NCBI RefSeq assembly: GCF_007830515.1
Contig: NZ_VLKT01000049.1
Location: 1 to 56,954, forward strand
Source: Mesorhizobium tianshanense
Lineage (GTDB): Bacteria > Pseudomonadota > Alphaproteobacteria > Rhizobiales > Rhizobiaceae
DNA length: 56,954 bases
Direction of reading: 5' to 3'
A model generated the notes under the pieces. It did no database searches and was not told the DNA's origin. It was given only the letters and a program-made list of their open reading frames with translations. Positions 16,189-25,113 of the stretch are shown in pieces (positions within the stretch are counted from its first letter, which is position 1; each line of letters starts with the position of its first letter). The position numbers and the translations under genes were made by a program.

Positions 16189-16863
16189 ATGCGCGAAGGA
16201 CCCGACATAGCCCGCATCGCCAGCCTGGTCGGCGATCCGGCGCGGGCAAACATGCTGACCGCGCTGATGGGCGGCACGGCACTGACGGCGAGCGAACTGG
16301 CGCTTGAGGCCGGCGTGTCGCTGCCGACCGCCAGCTCGCATCTGTCGAAACTGATGGAGGGCGGGCTGCTGACGTTGGCAAGCCAGGGGCGGCATCGCTA
16401 CTACGGGCTCGCCGGGCCGCAGGTGGCTGGTATGATCGAGGCCATCACCGGCGTCGCGGCTTCGGTCGGGCCGCAGCGTGTGCGGCCAGGTCCGCGCGAC
16501 GCGGCCATGCGCGTGGCGCGGGTCTGCTATGACCACCTCGCCGGAGAACAGGCGGTGGCGATGCTGGATCGCCTTGTCGACAAAAAAGTCCTCATACGCG
16601 ACGACAACGATATCAGGCTTGGGCAGTCAGCCGCCTCGCATTTCGCTGCGCTCGGCATCGATGTCGAGAGTAAGGCGCGGCGACCGGTGTGCCGGGCCTG
16701 CCTCGACTGGAGCGTGCGGCGCTCGCATCTGGCCGGCACGCTGGGCGCCGCCATTCTCGACAAGATCCTTCTGGAGAAATGGGCGCGGCGCGAGAAAGAC
16801 AGCCGCGCGGTGGTCTTTTCGCCGTTGGGCAAGCAGGCGTTCGAGAAGGTGTTTCTGGCCTGA
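16189..16863 (+). CDS. ArsR-type winged-helix regulator with extra C-terminal domain
   Basis: 224 residues, about twice a minimal ArsR. Winged helix at about 5-90 (IARIASLVGDPARANMLTALMGG, then LTASELALEAGVSLPTASSHLSKLMEGGLL and GRHRYYGLAG). The C-terminal half has RRPVCRACLDWSVRRSHLAGTLGAAI with two cysteines three apart and nearby histidine, which could bind a metal or sense redox. Such long ArsR proteins often sit next to ABM or stress genes. Divergent from the DUF1127-NIPSNAP-ABM row and probably its repressor. Three bases separate its stop from the convergent ligD. Confidence 0.8.
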   Translation: MREGPDIARIASLVGDPARANMLTALMGGTALTASELALEAGVSLPTASSHLSKLMEGGLLTLASQGRHRYYGLAGPQVAGMIEAITGVAASVGPQRVRPGPRDAAMRVARVCYDHLAGEQAVAMLDRLVDKKVLIRDDNDIRLGQSAASHFAALGIDVESKARRPVCRACLDWSVRRSHLAGTLGAAILDKILLEKWARREKDSRAVVFSPLGKQAFEKVFLA

Positions 16864-16866
16864 TGG

Positions 16867-19395
16867 TCAGCCGCGCTTGAGCGGCTTGCCCTGCTTGAAA
16901 AAATCCGACCAGGGGTCGGCTTCCGCCAACCGCTTCAGCGTTGCCTTGTCGCCGATCGGAAAGGCGTTCGGCGCCAGCCCGGCCTCGATTTCCGCCCAGG
17001 TCACCGGCATCGACACGGTGGCGCCCTTCTTGGCGCGCGACGAGTAGGGCGCGACCGTGGTCGAGCCGCGGGCGTTGCGCAGATAGTCGACGAAAATTTT
17101 TCCGGTGCGCGCCTTCTTCGACAGTGTCGCCGTGTAGCGATCAGGTGCGGCCTGTTCCAGCGCCCGGGCGAAATCATGGGCGAAGTCCTTCACCTCATCC
17201 CAATCCGCCGACGGTTTCAGCGGCACGACGACATGATAGCCCTTGCCTCCCGACGTCTTGACGAAATTCGGCAGGGACAACTCATCGAGCTGGGTACGGA
17301 TGTCGAGCGCCGCCGCGCGCACCGTTTTCACGTCGACACCCTCATCCGGATCGAGATCGAAGATGATCTGGTCGGGCTTCTCCAGTTCATCGATGGTGCA
17401 GCCCCAGATGTGGATCTCGACCACACCGAGTTGCACCAACGCAGCGATGCCGTCGAAATCGCGAACAAACAAAATCTCCTCGCCGTCCGTCGGATCTTTC
17501 ATCATGGCAATTTTTTCGTGCATGCCGGCAGACGCATGCTTCTGGAAGAAGCGCTGGCCGCCGATGCCGTCCGGCGCACGCACAAGGCTGAGCGGCCGGT
17601 TGACGACGAACTGCTTCATGCGTGGCCAGACCAAGGCGTAGTGATCGAGCAGACCCTGCTTCGAGACCTTCTCCTGCGGCCACAGAAGCTTGTCGGGGTG
17701 AGAAAGCTTTACGACGGTTTTTGCCGCCCCCGTGGATTTGGCAGAGGTGAATTTCTCGCCCTTGCCCCCGGCAGGCTTTGCCTTGGTGTCGGCCTTGCCT
17801 GCGGGTGCCTTCGGCTTTTCCTGCACGACTTCCTCCGCCGGTTTGTCCTCGCGCAATCCCTGGAACGAGGCGTGGCGTATTATACGGTCCGACGTCCAGC
17901 TGCGGAACTCCACTTCGCCGACAAGTTCGGGCCTGACCCAGGCCAGCCCCTTGCCTTTCGGCACCGCCGTGTCGAAGGGCGAGGTCTTCGTCCTCAGCGC
18001 GTCGAGTTTTTTCTTCAGGTCAGCGGCGGTCTTCATCGAAAAACCGGTGCCGACACGGCCGGCATAATGCAGCTTGCCGCCCTCATGGTAGCCGACCAGC
18101 AAGGAACGCAATCCACGCCCGGTCTTCTCCGACGGCAGATAGCCGCCGATGACGAATTCCTGGCGCAGCGTGCATTTCGACTTCACCCAGGACAGGCCGC
18201 GGCCGCTGCGATAGGGCGCGTCGGCGCGCTTGGAGACGATGCCTTCCAGCCCCATGCGGCAGGCGTGCTCCAGCATGACCTTGCCGGGCTCGGCAAAATG
18301 GTCGCTGAAGCGGACTGCCGGGTTGTCTGGCTGTTTGCCGAGCAAGTCTTGCAAAGCCTGCTTGCGCTCGACCAGCGGTTCTGTGCGCAGGTCTTCGCCG
18401 TCGAGACGCATCAGGTCGAAGACGTAATAGAGAAAACGGTCCGTGCGACCCGCGGACAGGTCCGCCTGCAGCAGCGCGAAGGACGAGACGCCGCTGTCCG
18501 CCAGCACGACGATCTCGCCGTCGATGATGGCATCGGTGCATTTCAGACGCCCGAGTTCTGCAACAATCTCGCCGCCGAATTTGTCCGTCCAGTCGAGGCC
18601 GGTGCGGGTCAAAAGCCGCACCTCGGCGCCGGCAAGCTGCGCCTGCATGCGATAGCCGTCGAACTTGACCTCATGCAGCCATTCCTCGCCGGGAGGGGCA
18701 TCCCTTTGCAGCGTGGCGAGACACGGTTCGATAAATCCGAGCCGTTTCGCCGCCCTGGCCTTCTTGCTGGTGGCCGGTTTGTTTGAATGCCAGACCCTCG
18801 CCTTCTTGCCGTCTGCGGTCTTGCCTTCGCCGACCTCCTCGATCGTCAGGCCGGACTTCACCGATTCCGGCGCCTCCCGCAGAATGTCCTCGCCCGGCCG
18901 CGCGGCGGCATCGTCGGACTTGATCAGCAGCCAGTTGTCGCGCTTTTCGCGGGGACGCGGCTTCAGCCGGACCAGATGCCAAAGGCCGTGCAATTTGTGG
19001 CCGTTGAGCTCGAAGCTGATATGGCCTTTCTTCATCGCCTGGGCTGGATCGGTCTCCGGTGTCCATGTGCCCTCGTCCCAGACGATAACCGAGCCGCCGC
19101 CATATTCGCCCTTGGGAATGATGCCTTCGAAGGGCGCATAGTCGATCGGATGGTCCTCGACATGGACGGCAAGCCGCTTCTCGTGCGGGTCTAAGCTCGG
19201 GCCTCGCGTCACCGCCCAGCTCCACAGAACGCCGCCATGCTCGAGGCGAAGGTCGTAGTGCAGCCTTGTTGCGGCATGCTTGTGGATGACGAAGGTGCCG
19301 CCGACATAGACCTTCTTGCCACGAGAGACCTTGCCAACCGGCTCGCCGGTCTTCTTGAAATCGCGCTTGGCGTGATATTGTTCGAGACTGGCCAT
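16867..19395 (-). CDS. ligD: DNA ligase D (NHEJ), PE-ligase-polymerase
   Basis: 842 residues from ATG 19395 (MASLEQYHAKRDF), with AGGA nine bases upstream; the open frame extends 29 codons further without support. Domain order: 3'-phosphoesterase at about 30-160 (HKHAATRLHYDLRLEHGG with His/Asp/Arg ligands), ATP-dependent ligase at about 220-530 with nucleotidyl Lys244 in EVKFDGYR plus its OB fold, a Lys/Ala/Gly-rich linker, and an archaeo-eukaryotic primase-type polymerase at about 560-840 (IIFDLDPDEG metal site, KTSGGKGYHVVVPL). The enzyme works with Ku to process and seal double-strand breaks. No Ku gene is in the window. Confidence 0.95.
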   Translation of the reverse strand: MASLEQYHAKRDFKKTGEPVGKVSRGKKVYVGGTFVIHKHAATRLHYDLRLEHGGVLWSWAVTRGPSLDPHEKRLAVHVEDHPIDYAPFEGIIPKGEYGGGSVIVWDEGTWTPETDPAQAMKKGHISFELNGHKLHGLWHLVRLKPRPREKRDNWLLIKSDDAAARPGEDILREAPESVKSGLTIEEVGEGKTADGKKARVWHSNKPATSKKARAAKRLGFIEPCLATLQRDAPPGEEWLHEVKFDGYRMQAQLAGAEVRLLTRTGLDWTDKFGGEIVAELGRLKCTDAIIDGEIVVLADSGVSSFALLQADLSAGRTDRFLYYVFDLMRLDGEDLRTEPLVERKQALQDLLGKQPDNPAVRFSDHFAEPGKVMLEHACRMGLEGIVSKRADAPYRSGRGLSWVKSKCTLRQEFVIGGYLPSEKTGRGLRSLLVGYHEGGKLHYAGRVGTGFSMKTAADLKKKLDALRTKTSPFDTAVPKGKGLAWVRPELVGEVEFRSWTSDRIIRHASFQGLREDKPAEEVVQEKPKAPAGKADTKAKPAGGKGEKFTSAKSTGAAKTVVKLSHPDKLLWPQEKVSKQGLLDHYALVWPRMKQFVVNRPLSLVRAPDGIGGQRFFQKHASAGMHEKIAMMKDPTDGEEILFVRDFDGIAALVQLGVVEIHIWGCTIDELEKPDQIIFDLDPDEGVDVKTVRAAALDIRTQLDELSLPNFVKTSGGKGYHVVVPLKPSADWDEVKDFAHDFARALEQAAPDRYTATLSKKARTGKIFVDYLRNARGSTTVAPYSSRAKKGATVSMPVTWAEIEAGLAPNAFPIGDKATLKRLAEADPWSDFFKQGKPLKRG

Positions 19396-19530
19396 CGCAC
19401 GCGATCCTATGCCGATTTGATATGGCGTCGAAGACTCCGCGGCGCCGGCGCACTTGAACGGTTTCAGTTCCGGGCGCCGCAAAGCGAGGCAAAGCGGGTT
19501 TTGTTCGGCGTTGCCTTGATCGAGAGAGTC

Positions 19531-20037
19531 CTATTCGGCGGCCTGAAGGTTGACCTTGGCTTCCGCGATCTCGGTAAGCTTGCGGTCGGTCGCCTGCTCT
19601 TCCTTGATGTTGTTAGCCAAGACATTGGCGCAGTCGCTGCGGCCAAGCTGCTTTGCCCAGGCGATCAACGTGCCGTAACGGGTTATCTCATAGTGCTCGA
19701 CTGCTTGCGCGGATGCAATCAGGGCAGCGTCGAGAACGTCCTTGTCGTCGATGTCGCCGCTGACTTCATCGGCCTCTTCGAGAATGCCGTCGATAGCCGG
19801 ACAGTTGACCGTCTTGGCTCTGACGCCATGCAGTTCGAACACTTTCTCGACGCGCTCGATATGGCCCTTGGTCTGGTCGAGGTGCTTCTCCAGGCCGGCC
19901 TTCAATTGCGGATTGGTCGCCTTGTCGATCATCTTCGGCAGCGCCCTCTCGATCTGCTTTTCGGCGTAATAGATATCGCGCAGCGTGTGGACGAAGAGGT
20001 CGTCCAGCGTCCTGATGTCTTTCGAAAAGAAACCCAT
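19531..20037 (-). CDS. DUF892 (YciE/YciF) ferritin-like stress protein
   Basis: 168 residues starting MGFFSKDIRTLDDLFVHTLRDIYYAEKQI, the hallmark of DUF892 proteins; later helices carry ETHLDQTKGH-like and AVEHYEITRYGTLI motifs whose Glu and His residues form the ferritin-like metal site. Cytoplasmic, linked to general, osmotic or envelope stress in alphaproteobacteria. ATG at 20037 has GGAAAGG upstream; longer upstream reading in the same frame has no support. The palindrome ATGTGA-N8-TCACAT at 20254-20273 lies 220 bp upstream in the 400-bp gap before this gene and may be regulatory. Confidence 0.87.
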   Translation of the reverse strand: MGFFSKDIRTLDDLFVHTLRDIYYAEKQIERALPKMIDKATNPQLKAGLEKHLDQTKGHIERVEKVFELHGVRAKTVNCPAIDGILEEADEVSGDIDDKDVLDAALIASAQAVEHYEITRYGTLIAWAKQLGRSDCANVLANNIKEEQATDRKLTEIAEAKVNLQAAE

Positions 20038-20447
20038 GGCTTTGCCTTTCCATTGTTCTTGCTGTGTCGGGGTTTGCGGCGGCGGTTCCCGCGGAAGCCG
20101 CCTGCCTGCTTGGGCCGGATTGATCCCGGCTCGTGCGGTCAACGTGCTTGTGCCGGGAGGGGTTCCTGACTTTCCCCGGGCAAGTATGGAAATTTCGCAA
20201 CACCGACCAAGGCTGAAACAGAAGCGCGCCGGAGCGACATCCAAACGAAACATATGTGATGCAAAAGTCACATCGACCGAAATGTCGGCGAACTGCATGG
20301 AAAGACCCCGAATCAGCCGCATTCCGGCCACGAACCAAGGCATTTTCGACCAGATATTAACATCGTGTTCACCGACTATTCACGCCTCGACGCTATGATC
20401 CCCGCAATTCGGAAGGGACATCCGAAATCGGGACAGGGACAGGTAAA

Positions 20448-20594
20448 ATGAACTTCTGGAATCACATCGCCGGCTATGCCGCCGCCATCCGTGAATTCGT
20501 CGCGCCGACCTATCGGCCGGAGCGCTATTACATGCGCGGCCCCGGCCCCGCTTGCGCACGCCGCGGCAACACGCTTGGTATCAGCGCACACTGA
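20448..20594 (+). CDS. Possible 48-residue small protein
   Basis: A short frame with ATG at 20448, GGGACAGG 7-14 bases upstream, encoding MNFWNHIAGYAAAIREFVAP and then TYRPERYYMRGPGPACARRG. It stands alone in the 740-bp interval between the DUF892 gene and the DCC gene, on the opposite strand to the former. The aromatic/hydrophobic N-terminus and basic C-terminus suggest a membrane-associated or RNA-binding peptide. I do not recognise the family. A TATGAT (20393-20398) about 50 bp upstream could be a -10. Confidence 0.35.
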   Translation: MNFWNHIAGYAAAIREFVAPTYRPERYYMRGPGPACARRGNTLGISAH

Positions 20595-20774
20595 TAACGA
20601 TCATGGAAAGCCGTCACGACAGCCGAATCTGCAGGCCGGCCACAAATCATCGCGCAACCACCTACCGTGCGGAGCGCCCTGCACTGGCCGACCGGCGGCG
20701 TGCGACAACGCCAAGGCTTTGATCTCGCCGCCAACCGGCTTAGTGTCTTTTGAGACCTAGCAGCCGGGACTCGC

Positions 20775-21209
20775 GTGGCTACCCTCATCCATCCTCCAGA
20801 ATCCTTCGAAGCAAGCCATCCGTTGATCGTGTTCGACGGCGTCTGCGTGCTATGCTCGGGCTTCGTGCGCATGGTGGTGAGGCTCGACCGTGAAGGGCGC
20901 TTCCGCTTCGCCACGGCGCAGTCGCCGCTCGGCGAAGCGCTGTTTCGAAGATCCGGGCTGCGGACGGACAGCTACGAGTCCAATCTGGTCCTCATCGACG
21001 GCGCCGCCTTCACCCACCTGGACAGTTTCGTTGCCGTCATGGCCGAACTGGGCTGGCCGTGGCGGGCAGCGAGATCGCTGCTGCTCTTGCCAAGACCTGT
21101 TCGCGACTGGCTCTACGATCGCATTGCAAAGAACCGCTACGCCTTGTTCGGCAGGAAGGACAGCTGCGAGATCCCTTCCGCCGAATTGAAAGCGCGGCTG
21201 ATTGGCTAG
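20775..21209 (+). CDS. DCC family thiol-disulfide oxidoreductase-like protein (DUF393)
   Basis: 144 residues. FDGVCVLCSGFVRMVV (Asp21, Cys24, Cys27) is the D-x-x-C-x-x-C signature that names the DCC family, a thioredoxin-like fold presumed to act in disulfide exchange. The C-terminal half holds amphipathic helices (LPRPVRDWLYDRIAKNRYALFG) usual for the family. No signal peptide, so cytoplasmic. GTG at 20775 is the only credible start. Convergent with the TRAP transporter genes; no functional neighbour. Confidence 0.85.
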   Translation: MATLIHPPESFEASHPLIVFDGVCVLCSGFVRMVVRLDREGRFRFATAQSPLGEALFRRSGLRTDSYESNLVLIDGAAFTHLDSFVAVMAELGWPWRAARSLLLLPRPVRDWLYDRIAKNRYALFGRKDSCEIPSAELKARLIG

Positions 21210-21244
21210 ACGCCGGACCAGCATGAGGCCGGCACAATCGTCCG

Positions 21245-21628
21245 CTACCGCGGCTGGCTGAAACCTTCCGGCCCGCACGGCTCCAGTACGATCGTGCCGC
21301 CTGCCGCCTGGGCCAGTTCGCGACAGTCTTCAACCGTGCAGAGCGTCCAGCCTCCACCGGTCGCGCCAGATGCGGCGAGCACGAGGCGCGGCTGAGGTTT
21401 GATCGCGGGCGTGTAGGCCCACCAGCCGTCCCGCAGCACGGCGCCCTCGGGCGGCTCCATGCCGGCGCCCGAGCCCTTGATCCGAGCCTCGACGATTTGC
21501 AAACCGGAAGGCAGCACCTTCCAGTCTTCCTGCCAATGCGTCTTTTCCACCGAATGCGTCCAGGCGAGCGTGAAGGAGGCCACAGTGAGCGTCACCGTCT
21601 TGCCGGCGGCCAGGATACAGAGGCTCAT
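21245..21628 (-). CDS. DUF1850 domain protein of the TAXI-TRAP operon
   Basis: 127 residues. Starts MSLCILAAGKTVTLTVASFTLAWTHSVEKTHWQEDW, the DUF1850 motif (SFTLAWTHSVEKT...E-x-W), and ends in a Gly-rich half. DUF1850 proteins are regularly encoded beside TAXI-type TRAP transporters, where their role is unknown. The ATG overlaps the permease stop by four bases. Last gene of the unit. Confidence 0.8.
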   Translation of the reverse strand: MSLCILAAGKTVTLTVASFTLAWTHSVEKTHWQEDWKVLPSGLQIVEARIKGSGAGMEPPEGAVLRDGWWAYTPAIKPQPRLVLAASGATGGGWTLCTVEDCRELAQAAGGTIVLEPCGPEGFSQPR

Positions 21629-23733
21629 GCGGTCCCGGTGGCGGACGTCTGCCGCGCGCGCCAGCAGTGCCAGCCGATCCAGGCAAGAGAAAGCGCCCAG
21701 CCGGCCTCGTCGGTGACAGGCAGCGCGGCAACCAGCAGCGCGCCGGCAGCGAAGGCGACGAAACGTTCCCACAACGCCATGCGCCGGGCGAGGAAGCCGA
21801 CGGCGGCCGCCCCCCACAGGACTATGGCCATGCACGCCTTGGCGACGACATAGGCGACCTCGACGGGATAGCCGAACTGGGCGGCAATCGGACCGGGGTC
21901 CTGCAACATCAGTGCCGGGGTATAGACCGCCATGAACGGCACGACGAAGCCGGCGACGGCAAGCTTGGTGGCCTGGATGCCGATCTTGAGGCCGCTCTCC
22001 CTGGCCATGGGCGCGGCGGCGAACGCGGCCAGCGCCACCGGGGGGGTGAGGTCGGCCATGATACCGAAATAGAAAACGAACATATGGCTGACCACCAGCG
22101 GCACGCCGAGCGACAGCAGTGCCGGCCCGGCCAGCGACGAGGTGATGATGTAGTTGGGGATCGTCGGTATGCCCATGCCGAGCACCAGGCATGTGAGCAT
22201 GGTCAGCACCAGCGACAGGAACAGATTGTTCTCGCCGATGGAAATGATCCAGCCGATGAAGGTGGAGGCGATGCCGGTGAGCGTCAAAGTGCCGATGACG
22301 ATGCCGACGATGGCGCAGGCGATGCCGACTGGCAGCGCGTTCCTGGCGCCTTCGGCGAGCGAATCTATGCATATCTGCAGCGTCTCGCGCCCACCCTTGA
22401 AGGCGAGGCAGGCGACAACGAGCCCGGCGATCACAAGGCTGAGGATGTTGACGCCGAACCGCATAAAAGAGGCGGCGGCAAGCCCCAGCGCCAGCCAGAA
22501 GACGATGCGGAAGGCAAGCGGCCCGATCAACGCCGCCAGCGGCGTGCCGAGGATGAGCACAATGGTCAGCGCCAGGCCCATGGTACCGGCGAAGATCGGC
22601 GTGTAGCCGGCAAACAGCAGATAGATGAGCGCGGCCAGCGGCAGCACCAGCGGCCAATGTCTTCTCACCGCGTCCCATGGATTGGGCAGGTCCGCCTTGG
22701 CCATGCCCTGCAGGCCGGCCTTGCCGGCTTCCAGGTAGACCTGCCAGAAACAGGCGCCGAAATAGAGCAGCGCCGGGATGATCGCTGCCTTGACCACCTC
22801 GGCATAGGGAATGTTCAGCGTCTCGGCCATGATGAAGGCGACCGCGCCCATCACCGGCGGCATGATCTGGCCGCCCATCGAAGAGGTTGCCTCGACGGCG
22901 CCGGCGAAGGCCGAACGGAAGCCGAAGCGCTTCATCAGCGGGATGGTGAACTGGCCGCTGGCCACCACGTTGGCGACGCCAGAGCCGGAAATGGTGCCCA
23001 TCAGTCCCGAGGACAGAACGCAGACCTGGGCCGGGCCGCCGCGCCACGAGCCGACCAGGCCAAGCGCGAAATCGTTAAACAGCGCGATCATGCCGGCGCG
23101 TTCGAGAAAGGCGGCGAAGACGACGAAGATAAAGATGTAGGCGGCCGAGACGTAGACCGGCGTGCCGTATATGCCTTCGGTGCCAAAGGCATAGGTGTCG
23201 ACGAGCTGGGCGAAATCATAGCCGCGATGAATGAAAGGCGGCGGCAGATGATTGCCGGCGAATGCGTAGGCGAGGAAGACGAAGGCGAGGAAGGCAAGCG
23301 GCAGCCCCATCAGCCGGCGCGCGGCCTCGAAAACCAGCACGATCAGCACCGCGCCGACGATCAGGTCCGGCGTGGTGAGGAAGCCGGAGCGCCGGATGAG
23401 ATCGGCATAGAACACCCAATTGTACACGCCGGTGGCAAAACCGAGCACGCCGAGCGCCCAGAACGCTGCTTTCGCTGGTGCGTTTTTGGCGCGCAGATTG
23501 GCGATCAGCCCAAAGCCGAGCAGCAGCAGGAAACCGACATGCATGGCGCGCACCACCTGGCTCGGAAGGCTGCCATAGGCGGCGATGTAGAGCTGGAAGA
23601 TGGAGAAGGCGACGGCGATGAGAAAGGCGGCCTTGCCGGCGAGCCCTTCGCCAAAACCGGGCGGCAGGCCTTCGACGGGAGCTTCGGCGGTGGGGGAAAG
23701 AACGGTCGGGGTTTCGCGATGGGCGTCGGTCAT
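21625..23733 (-). CDS. TRAP transporter fused permease, TAXI type (DctQM fusion)
   Basis: 702 residues from ATG 23733 (MTDAHRETPT, AGGAA upstream). The first about 170 residues hold four to five helices equivalent to the small DctQ subunit, the rest is the large DctM-type domain with the family blocks SSGLMGTISGSGVANVVASG and SSMGGQIMPPVMGAVAF, and later LGMGIPTIPNYIITSS and MADLTPPVALAAFAAAP. Imports an organic acid or amino acid using the sodium or proton gradient together with the TAXI receptor upstream. Substrate unknown. Unusually, a long palindromic repeat separates it from the receptor gene. Confidence 0.92.
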   Translation of the reverse strand: MTDAHRETPTVLSPTAEAPVEGLPPGFGEGLAGKAAFLIAVAFSIFQLYIAAYGSLPSQVVRAMHVGFLLLLGFGLIANLRAKNAPAKAAFWALGVLGFATGVYNWVFYADLIRRSGFLTTPDLIVGAVLIVLVFEAARRLMGLPLAFLAFVFLAYAFAGNHLPPPFIHRGYDFAQLVDTYAFGTEGIYGTPVYVSAAYIFIFVVFAAFLERAGMIALFNDFALGLVGSWRGGPAQVCVLSSGLMGTISGSGVANVVASGQFTIPLMKRFGFRSAFAGAVEATSSMGGQIMPPVMGAVAFIMAETLNIPYAEVVKAAIIPALLYFGACFWQVYLEAGKAGLQGMAKADLPNPWDAVRRHWPLVLPLAALIYLLFAGYTPIFAGTMGLALTIVLILGTPLAALIGPLAFRIVFWLALGLAAASFMRFGVNILSLVIAGLVVACLAFKGGRETLQICIDSLAEGARNALPVGIACAIVGIVIGTLTLTGIASTFIGWIISIGENNLFLSLVLTMLTCLVLGMGIPTIPNYIITSSLAGPALLSLGVPLVVSHMFVFYFGIMADLTPPVALAAFAAAPMARESGLKIGIQATKLAVAGFVVPFMAVYTPALMLQDPGPIAAQFGYPVEVAYVVAKACMAIVLWGAAAVGFLARRMALWERFVAFAAGALLVAALPVTDEAGWALSLAWIGWHCWRARQTSATGTA

Positions 23734-23756
23734 TGGCGGGTTCCTGGCGGGCGGTT

Positions 23757-23889
23757 CCCCTCCCCCTTGAGGGGAGGGTGGACAGCCGCCGAAGGCGGAT
23801 GGACAGGTGGGGTCGTTGCGGCAGTGCGCGGCCTGAACCGACCTCACCCGCCTCGCTTCGCTCGGCACCCTCCCCTCAAGGGGGAGGGG
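23757..23889. repeat. 133-bp palindromic repeat with perfect 24-bp terminal inverted arms
   Basis: Bases 23757-23780 (CCCCTCCCCCTTGAGGGGAG...) are repeated as an exact reverse complement at 23866-23889. Between them lie smaller stems (CCGCCGAAGGCGG at 23786-23798). The element fills most of the space between the receptor stop (6 bp away) and the permease start. The type matches intergenic repeat elements abundant in Mesorhizobium and related genomes. It would form a strong hairpin in the mRNA. Confidence 0.85.
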
Positions 23890-23895
23890 GACGGC

Positions 23896-24858
23896 TTACT
23901 TGATGAGCCCCTTCTCCTTGTAATACCTCTCGGCGCCTGGATGCAGCGGCACCGGCATGCCGTCGAGCGCCTTGGCTAGGTCGATCGCCTTGGCGGCGGC
24001 GTGAGCGGAGGCGATCTGGTCGAGGTTATCGAACAGCAGCTTGGTCATCTGATAGGCGGTCTCGTCGGAGACATCGGCGTGGGTGATAAGGAAATTGCCG
24101 ACGGCGGCTGTCGCGACATCCTCGGTCTGGCCTTCATAGGTGCCCTTGGGAATGGCCACCGAAAGATAGGGCAAGCCGATCTTGGCAACGTCCTCCGCCG
24201 GGACGGCAACGACGTTGATCGGCACCGACGTGGCGAGGTCGCGTATCGAGGCCACGCCGAGGCCAGCCGATTGCAGCGTGGCGTCGAGCTGGCGGTTTTT
24301 GATGAGCTCGACCGATTCGGCGAAGGGCAGATATTCGACCCGTCCCAGATCCTCGTATTTCAGCCCGGCGGCGGCGAAGATGGCGCGGGCGTTGAGCTCG
24401 GTGCCGGAGGCCGGCGCGCCGACCGACAGGCTCTTGCCCTTGAGGTCGGCGAGCGTCTTGATGCCGGACTCCTTGCTGGCGACGATCTGGATGTAGTTGG
24501 GATAGATGGCGGCAATGCCGCGCAGCTTGTCGAGCTTGCCCGGGTAGCCGGCTTCGGTGTTGCCCTCGGCGGCCAGTTTGACGGCATCGCCGAGCGCGAA
24601 GGCGATCTCGCCCTTGCCCTGCTGCAACAGGTTGAGGTTCTCGACCGATGCTTTCGTCGCCTGCACCTGGGTGCGGGCGCCTTCGATGCCCTTGCCGTAG
24701 ATTTCCGACAGCGCGACACCGAGCGGATAGTAGACGCCGGAGGTACCGCCGGTCAGCACGTTGATGAACTCCTGCGCCTTGGCCGACACCGCGCCAAGGC
24801 CAAGCGACAGCGCCAGCGCGCCGGCGGCAACAAACTTCGTCCTGAAATTGAGCATCAT
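23896..24858 (-). CDS. TAXI family TRAP transporter solute receptor
   Basis: 320 residues from ATG 24858, five bases after GGGAGGAAA. Signal peptide MMLNFRTKFVAAGALALSLG then AVSAKAQ, cleavage about 29. The mature part starts FINVLTGGTSGVYYPLGVALSEI, the sugar-binding-like signature of TAXI receptors, with conserved LLQQGKGEIAFALGDAV and SVGAPASGTELNA. Periplasmic, delivers the ligand to the fused permease encoded next. Established examples bind glutamate/glutamine or other carboxylates; substrate here unknown. Confidence 0.93.
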   Translation of the reverse strand: MMLNFRTKFVAAGALALSLGLGAVSAKAQEFINVLTGGTSGVYYPLGVALSEIYGKGIEGARTQVQATKASVENLNLLQQGKGEIAFALGDAVKLAAEGNTEAGYPGKLDKLRGIAAIYPNYIQIVASKESGIKTLADLKGKSLSVGAPASGTELNARAIFAAAGLKYEDLGRVEYLPFAESVELIKNRQLDATLQSAGLGVASIRDLATSVPINVVAVPAEDVAKIGLPYLSVAIPKGTYEGQTEDVATAAVGNFLITHADVSDETAYQMTKLLFDNLDQIASAHAAAKAIDLAKALDGMPVPLHPGAERYYKEKGLIK

Positions 24859-25113
24859 GATTTCCTCCCTGAATATTTGCCGCCGCACTGTCCCTTCAGC
24901 ACGACCCGAGGCGAGTTTAGACAGCGGGCGGGAAATGCCAACCCGCAATTGCCCTGATTAGACCAACGGTTGAGTGGGCGCGAAACATATGCCCGCTTGC
25001 ACAAGACGCCACCGCGGACGAAAGATTTTTCCAACGCCTGTCGAAATCGAACGAGGCCGCACGACATACGTCCGGCTCGCAACGATGCAGCCTTCGAGAT
25101 ATGGGAGAAGATC

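Noticed and set aside
17176..18786. 536-codon open frame on the plus strand
   Set aside because: Antisense to ligD, whose domains are all recognisable in the minus frame.
20254..20273. ATGTGA-N8-TCACAT as a CRP/Fnr site
   Set aside because: Spacing is 8 rather than 6 between TGTGA and TCACA, and it lies far from the nearest gene start, so I only mention it with the DUF892 gene.
21667..23979. 770-codon open frame on the plus strand
   Set aside because: Antisense to the TRAP permease; the composition (Gly/Asp/Arg/Gln-rich) is that of a GC-rich mirror frame, and the minus frame has clear transporter motifs.
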